From Nitrospinota bacterium (GTDB taxonomy: Bacteria; Nitrospinota_A; UBA7883; JADGGD01): a DNA stretch of 8,675 nt. Both the position numbers and the translations under genes were made by a program. The DNA is taken from positions 1 to 8,675 of the forward strand of contig JADGCD010000078.1 of NCBI GenBank assembly GCA_015229165.1. Direction: 5' to 3'. Each line of letters opens with the position of its first letter. Position 1 is the stretch's first letter. Below are positions 6,163 to 8,675 of this stretch, piece after piece. The notes below the pieces were generated by a model. That model saw only the letters and a program-made list of their open reading frames with translations. It had not been told where the DNA came from and searched no databases.

Positions 6163-7038
6163 ATGGATTCTAAATACTCCTTGGTAGATGTCTTTCGTCA
6201 CCGCCTGTCATCATGGCGGGACAATCTAGTCGATCTCATCATGAGCAAAGATGACCACCGCCCCGATGATCGCCCTTCGCTCGAAAAGATCATCGTTCCA
6301 CCCTACCACCCCAACAGTTTCGCCTATTGGGACGCCCATGTTCAGCTCTCCGTTCATGAGACGTTGGCTCTCTGGTCTGAATGTGTCCCTACAGTTGACG
6401 AGACTGAATATCCCGCTCGTTGGCAGAACGCACGATTCAAGATTTATGAAGCCATCGACCTCGGCAAGCTGACTGCCTACATCGACCCTCCCGCCGATCC
6501 TGAATTGCGGAGAGCGTTGGGGAAGCAGTATCCGGGATTCGTGGTCAAAGACTTTCCGCAAAAAGGGAACCCGTCTATCGTCTTTTTGATGAGGGATGAG
6601 CTTCGGCGTTTTGCCGAATCGATTGGCGACCGTCCACTTTTCCTTTTCCCCGAAGGTCGGAACGGTCGGGATGTGGTCAGCAGGGAGGATTTCGAGAGCT
6701 CTAAAGTCGATCTGGAATCTAATGATAAATCCATAGATGAGAATGGGAATGCTGAGGAGGAACAGCTACAAGACTTTCGCTTTAGTCCTGATTACCGTTC
6801 CGTAAATCTTAATGGGACAGAATATCGCCTTAATGCAACACAGGCAGAAGCAATCAAGTTGCTTCATGAATATTACTTAGCTGGCACACCTGACCTTTCG
6901 GAAGCGACTGTTCTACAAAGAATTGGCTGTGCCGAATCCTATGAACTTCGAAAAGGTGTTTTCAAACATAGCAAAGAGGCATACAAAGCCTTAATTCGAA
7001 AAGGAGGTACCCCAAAGTCAGTTCGAATCAATCTTTGA
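6163..7038 (+). CDS. Protein of unknown function with a predicted helix-turn-helix-like C-terminus
   Basis: From the ATG at 6163 the product is 291 residues. I do not recognise a named family. Residues 55-105 (VHETLALWSECVP, RFKIYEAIDLGKL) and 124-165 (VFLMRDELRRFAESIG, PLFLFPEG) follow an arrangement of short helices and a strand ending in FLFPE. Residues 166-200 form a variable acidic linker. Residues 206-291 (FSPDYRSVNLNGTEYRL, TQAEAIKLLHEYYLAGTP, then a basic end) look like a winged-helix fold that could bind DNA. The frame is open back to 5977, but that part would start 8 nt after the tRNA, is full of repeats and looks non-coding. No start has a good Shine-Dalgarno, so the true N-terminus is uncertain. 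Flanking direct repeats and lower GC at its 3' end suggest it came in as cargo; a regulatory or defence role is only a guess. Confidence 0.72.
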   Translation: MDSKYSLVDVFRHRLSSWRDNLVDLIMSKDDHRPDDRPSLEKIIVPPYHPNSFAYWDAHVQLSVHETLALWSECVPTVDETEYPARWQNARFKIYEAIDLGKLTAYIDPPADPELRRALGKQYPGFVVKDFPQKGNPSIVFLMRDELRRFAESIGDRPLFLFPEGRNGRDVVSREDFESSKVDLESNDKSIDENGNAEEEQLQDFRFSPDYRSVNLNGTEYRLNATQAEAIKLLHEYYLAGTPDLSEATVLQRIGCAESYELRKGVFKHSKEAYKALIRKGGTPKSVRINL

Positions 7039-7051
7039 CCAAAATACCCCC
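7026..7051 (+). repeat. Direct repeat copy 2 (AATCAAT ... CAAAATACCCCC)
   Basis: AATCAAT (7026-7032) overlaps the last codons of the unknown gene, and CAAAATACCCCC (7040-7051) follows its stop. Both blocks match copy 1 at 5972-5996 exactly, with one extra base between them. Further C-runs separated by T-rich spacers continue to about 7096 (GCCCCCC, CGCCCCC, TGCCCC), giving a G-run-rich minus strand. Confidence 0.5.
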
Positions 7052-7113
7052 GCTTTTGCCCCCCTTTGCTCTCAGTTTCGCCCCCATTTGTGCCCCTGTG
7101 AACTCCTTATGAT

Positions 7114-7134
7114 TCAGGTATGTACAACACCTGA
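7114..7134. promoter_or_regulatory. Operator-like inverted repeat upstream of the HTH-Rep pair
   Basis: TCAGGT (7114-7119) and ACCTGA (7129-7134) are perfect inverted arms with a 9-nt spacer. A further CAGG (7135-7138) makes a second small palindrome CCTGACAGG that runs into the AGGAG Shine-Dalgarno of the HTH gene (7136-7140). Binding here would block expression of the HTH-Rep operon. The ligand could be the HTH protein itself or an outside repressor. Confidence 0.5.
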
Positions 7135-7148
7135 CAGGAGTTTCAAGC

Positions 7149-7334
7149 ATGGCACAGCTACTTACCACCCAAGAGGCCGCAGACTTTCTCTGCATGTCCC
7201 GGCAGTTCCTTGAAAGGGACCGATGGGCCGGGGCGACCATTCCCTTTGTCCGGGTCGGCGCCCGGACGATCCGGTATCGGCGGGAAGACCTCGACCGATA
7301 CCTTGCCTCCCGTGTCGAGGAGGCGAAATCATGA
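7149..7334 (+). CDS. Excisionase / MerR-like helix-turn-helix protein
   Basis: The 61-residue protein is a single DNA-binding domain of the HTH_17 (excisionase/AlpA-like, MerR-fold) type. LLTTQEAADFLCMSRQFLER (residues 4-23) is the helix-turn-helix, IPFVRVGARTIRYRREDLDRYL (31-52) is the wing and last helix, and a charged tail follows. Such proteins in filamentous phages and integrative elements act as small regulators or recombination directionality factors. AGGAG lies 8 nt before the ATG, and the gene ends in ATGA, overlapping the replication gene, so the two are probably co-translated. An operator-like inverted repeat sits directly upstream and may be its own binding site. Whether it regulates transcription or DNA recombination cannot be told from the sequence, and no recombinase is present in the window. 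Confidence 0.88.
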   Translation: MAQLLTTQEAADFLCMSRQFLERDRWAGATIPFVRVGARTIRYRREDLDRYLASRVEEAKS

Positions 7335-8347
7335 TCGATTGGATCACCGCCCGCATTCCCTGCCAGAAGTTCAACCGGGAACGGCTTCAGAACGGTTGCG
7401 TGGCCGCTTTCGATCCCGAGGGGAATCCCCAATGGATGAAGCGAAAGAGCCAGCAGGTGGTTACCGAAGCCGGAGCGTCCATAAACGTAGAGGCCACCTC
7501 CGACGAACGGGGCATGGGGCTTCGGATCGACGGCAACCCGGCCAAGTGGCTTCAGGGGCATAACGTCTTCGGCTCGAATAACCTGAAAGGAATTGTCTGG
7601 GCCACCCTATTGCGCCTGCTTCCCATCCTTGAAATGGAGCCGACCGATGAGGAGCTGGACGCATGGGAACGGGGCGACTACCCCCTCTCTCGGGTCGACT
7701 GCACCGAAATGATCGACCTCGGGAGCCGGGAGAACGTCCTTGCCTGGTTGAACACGGCGCAGTTTCAGAGCAAGAGCCGCCACGGAAAACCGATCATGAC
7801 CGGCGGGACGCTTTACTTTGGGAAACACTCCCGGCGGTGGGCGCTCAAGTTTTACAGCAAAGCCGAAGAGATGCTTCGGAAGGAATACCGGAAAGAGCGA
7901 CTGCGCCCCGGCTTCGACCGGTTGACGGAATACGCCGAAGGAAAACTACGCATCGAGCTGGTGTTGAGAACGCCCCGGCTGGAGGAGCTGGGACTCGACC
8001 GGGCCAACGTGTGGCCCGACGTCGATATGGAAGCCTTGATCCGGTTTCATCTGGGAAAAATCGACCTGTCCGACCAGTTCCGCTTGGTGGGCGAGACCAT
8101 GGCCGACCTGAAACCCCGCCTCGTCGCCGTGGTGAAGCTTTGGGAGGCCGGAGAAGATTTGAGGAGTCTGTATTCGGTCACCAGCTTCTATCGCTACCGG
8201 CGAGAGCTGCTGTCCCATGGGATCGACATCAGCATAGCCGCCGCCCCTTCCGCGCCGAGGAATACGACACTCAGAGAGGCGGTGGATCGAGAATTCGCCG
8301 GGATTCCCGCATGGGCGAAAGAGGAGGGGGTGATCCACGAGCCTTGA
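7331..8347 (+). CDS. Filamentous phage (inovirus) gene II/X-type replication initiator
   Basis: The 338-residue protein begins at the ATG that overlaps the upstream stop (ATGA). It starts MIDWITARIPC, as many phage gpII/X initiators do. Recognisable family segments are IDGNPAKWLQGHNVFGS (66-82), LSRVDCTEMIDLGS (119-132), TLYFGKHSRRWALKFYSKAEE (160-180), LRIELVLRTPRLEELGL (206-222), and a C-terminal YSVTSFYRYRREL helix. Proteins of this type nick the double-stranded phage or plasmid DNA at its origin and start rolling-circle replication; Tyr175 in FYSK is a candidate nicking residue by analogy, not proven. All conserved blocks are intact and there is no frameshift, so it may be functional. A frame open upstream to 7223 overlaps the HTH gene and is not needed. 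It differs from theta-type Rep proteins and from a full phage because no coat or assembly genes follow in the window. Confidence 0.9.
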   Translation: MIDWITARIPCQKFNRERLQNGCVAAFDPEGNPQWMKRKSQQVVTEAGASINVEATSDERGMGLRIDGNPAKWLQGHNVFGSNNLKGIVWATLLRLLPILEMEPTDEELDAWERGDYPLSRVDCTEMIDLGSRENVLAWLNTAQFQSKSRHGKPIMTGGTLYFGKHSRRWALKFYSKAEEMLRKEYRKERLRPGFDRLTEYAEGKLRIELVLRTPRLEELGLDRANVWPDVDMEALIRFHLGKIDLSDQFRLVGETMADLKPRLVAVVKLWEAGEDLRSLYSVTSFYRYRRELLSHGIDISIAAAPSAPRNTTLREAVDREFAGIPAWAKEEGVIHEP

Positions 8348-8351
8348 GGGG

Positions 8352-8409
8352 AGAGGGGGCGCAGGCGGGAGCCGCGCTGCCAAGCGCGCCGACCGCCAGC
8401 GCCCCCTCT
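8352..8409 (+). other. Long GC-rich hairpin after the replication gene
   Basis: AGAGGGGGCGC (8352-8362) pairs with GCGCCCCCTCT (8399-8409) over 11 bp. After one A-A mismatch, GGCGG (8364-8368) pairs with CCGCC (8393-8397). The apex CGCGCT-GCCA-AGCGCG (8373-8388) adds 6 bp. It begins 5 nt after the stop codon. No T-run follows, so a Rho-independent terminator is doubtful. A filamentous-phage type origin or packaging-like hairpin is the alternative, given the adjacent initiator gene. Confidence 0.7.
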
Positions 8410-8448
8410 TCACATGCGGCCATGGTAATACCGCACAAAACTGCCAAA

Positions 8449-8476
8449 TTGAAATTAGGTAAACATCGGTTATCTT
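8449..8476 (+). promoter_or_regulatory. Candidate promoter of the AT-rich right-edge gene
   Basis: TTGAAA (8449-8454) and TATCTT (8471-8476) are spaced 16 nt apart and match the sigma70 consensus in five and four of six positions. They lie in the AT-rich part after the hairpin and precede the start at 8552. Another TTGACG (8499-8504) with a poorer -10 is an alternative. Confidence 0.35.
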
Positions 8477-8551
8477 TTGGAGTACGCCACATTGTTCATT
8501 GACGAAACTTCAATGGAGATGTATTTATGGAGTGGATAGGAGATCATTATT

Positions 8552-8675
8552 ATGTTGCCAGACCTTCCAGATATAAAACAAGGATTGGAAAAGCTCTTTC
8601 AACGACACATCCAGCAGAAAGTCGATTCACTGGTCATATTTCACTCAATGTGCTCAAGAGAAAGCATACATGAAG
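8552..8675 (+). CDS. N-terminus of an unknown AT-rich gene, cut by the window edge
   Basis: From the ATG at 8552 the frame stays open to the edge (41 residues: MLPDLPDIKQGLEKLFQRHI... ending SRESIHE). AGGAG at 8538-8542 is 9 nt upstream. The first 25 residues look like an amphipathic helix. The DNA here is clearly more AT-rich than the replication gene, which suggests separate acquisition. Position after an inovirus-type Rep and a hairpin makes cargo or a late phage gene possible. No family can be assigned from so short a part. A competing frame, 8527-8673 (48 codons, MEWIGDHYY...), also has a GGAG upstream and closes within the window; I prefer the 8552 frame because it runs on and has the better Shine-Dalgarno. 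Confidence 0.5.
   Translation, partial: MLPDLPDIKQGLEKLFQRHIQQKVDSLVIFHSMCSRESIHE

Larger units (their letters stand above)
5970..8675. mobile_element. tRNA-adjacent accessory region with an inovirus-type replication module
   Basis: Everything right of the tRNA differs from the uniformly GC-rich left part. AT content rises in about 6700-7040 and again after 8430, whereas the HTH-Rep core (7149-8347) is GC-rich. The core pair, an excisionase-like HTH protein overlapping a filamentous-phage gene II/X initiator, is a typical inovirus early module. Coat proteins, the Zot-type assembly ATPase and an integrase are absent from the window and may lie to the right or be lost. The left boundary at the tRNA end and the right boundary are inferred, not proved; no att direct repeat of the tRNA end is visible. 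Confidence 0.45.

Noticed and set aside
7663..8502. Second rightward 279-codon frame inside the replication gene
   Set aside because: Arg/Pro-rich shifted reading of the Rep coding sequence that runs through the hairpin; Rep itself has intact family motifs.
8527..8673. Alternative 48-codon frame at the right edge
   Set aside because: It overlaps the preferred open frame at 8552, has a less convincing composition and closes before the edge; it cannot be excluded without more sequence.

Overview
The window comes from a GC-rich Gram-negative bacterium. This is suggested by lipoprotein and Sec signal peptides, a c-type heme motif on an exported protein, an hrcA-grpE heat-shock pair and a bacterial initiator tRNA. 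A deltaproteobacteria-like host would fit the combination of exported FG-GAP, FN3 and heme proteins, but the sequence does not prove it. No rRNA, CRISPR array or insertion sequence is visible.

Positions 1-2658 hold a leftward run of exported proteins. From upstream to downstream these are a small Cys/Pro-rich secreted protein of unknown function, a lipoprotein with one fibronectin type III-like domain, an FG-GAP beta-propeller lipoprotein, and the N-terminus of a heme-motif (CxxCH) secreted protein that leaves the window. The last three are tightly spaced, each has a Shine-Dalgarno sequence, and they probably form one operon for a cell-surface assembly.

Positions 2786-5767, also leftward, hold a YajR-like major facilitator transporter, grpE and hrcA. 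hrcA and grpE are 22 nt apart. The usual dnaK and dnaJ do not follow grpE, and no CIRCE operator is visible upstream of hrcA. hrcA is divergent from an initiator tRNA-fMet(CAU) at 5893-5969, and each has its own TTGACA-type promoter in the shared intergenic region.

Positions 5970-8675 are an accessory region immediately 3' of the tRNA, with base composition that changes along its length. It holds a rightward protein of unknown function with a predicted helix-turn-helix-like C-terminus, then an operator-like inverted repeat. A small excisionase/MerR-like HTH protein follows, overlapping by ATGA a replication initiator of the filamentous-phage (inovirus) gene II/X family. A long GC-rich hairpin comes next, then the start of an AT-rich gene that runs off the right edge. 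This looks like an inovirus-type replication module (a degenerate prophage, a satellite or a minimal replicon) next to a tRNA, with possible cargo on either side. No coat, assembly (Zot) or recombinase gene is present in the window, so the element's right end and mobility cannot be judged here.
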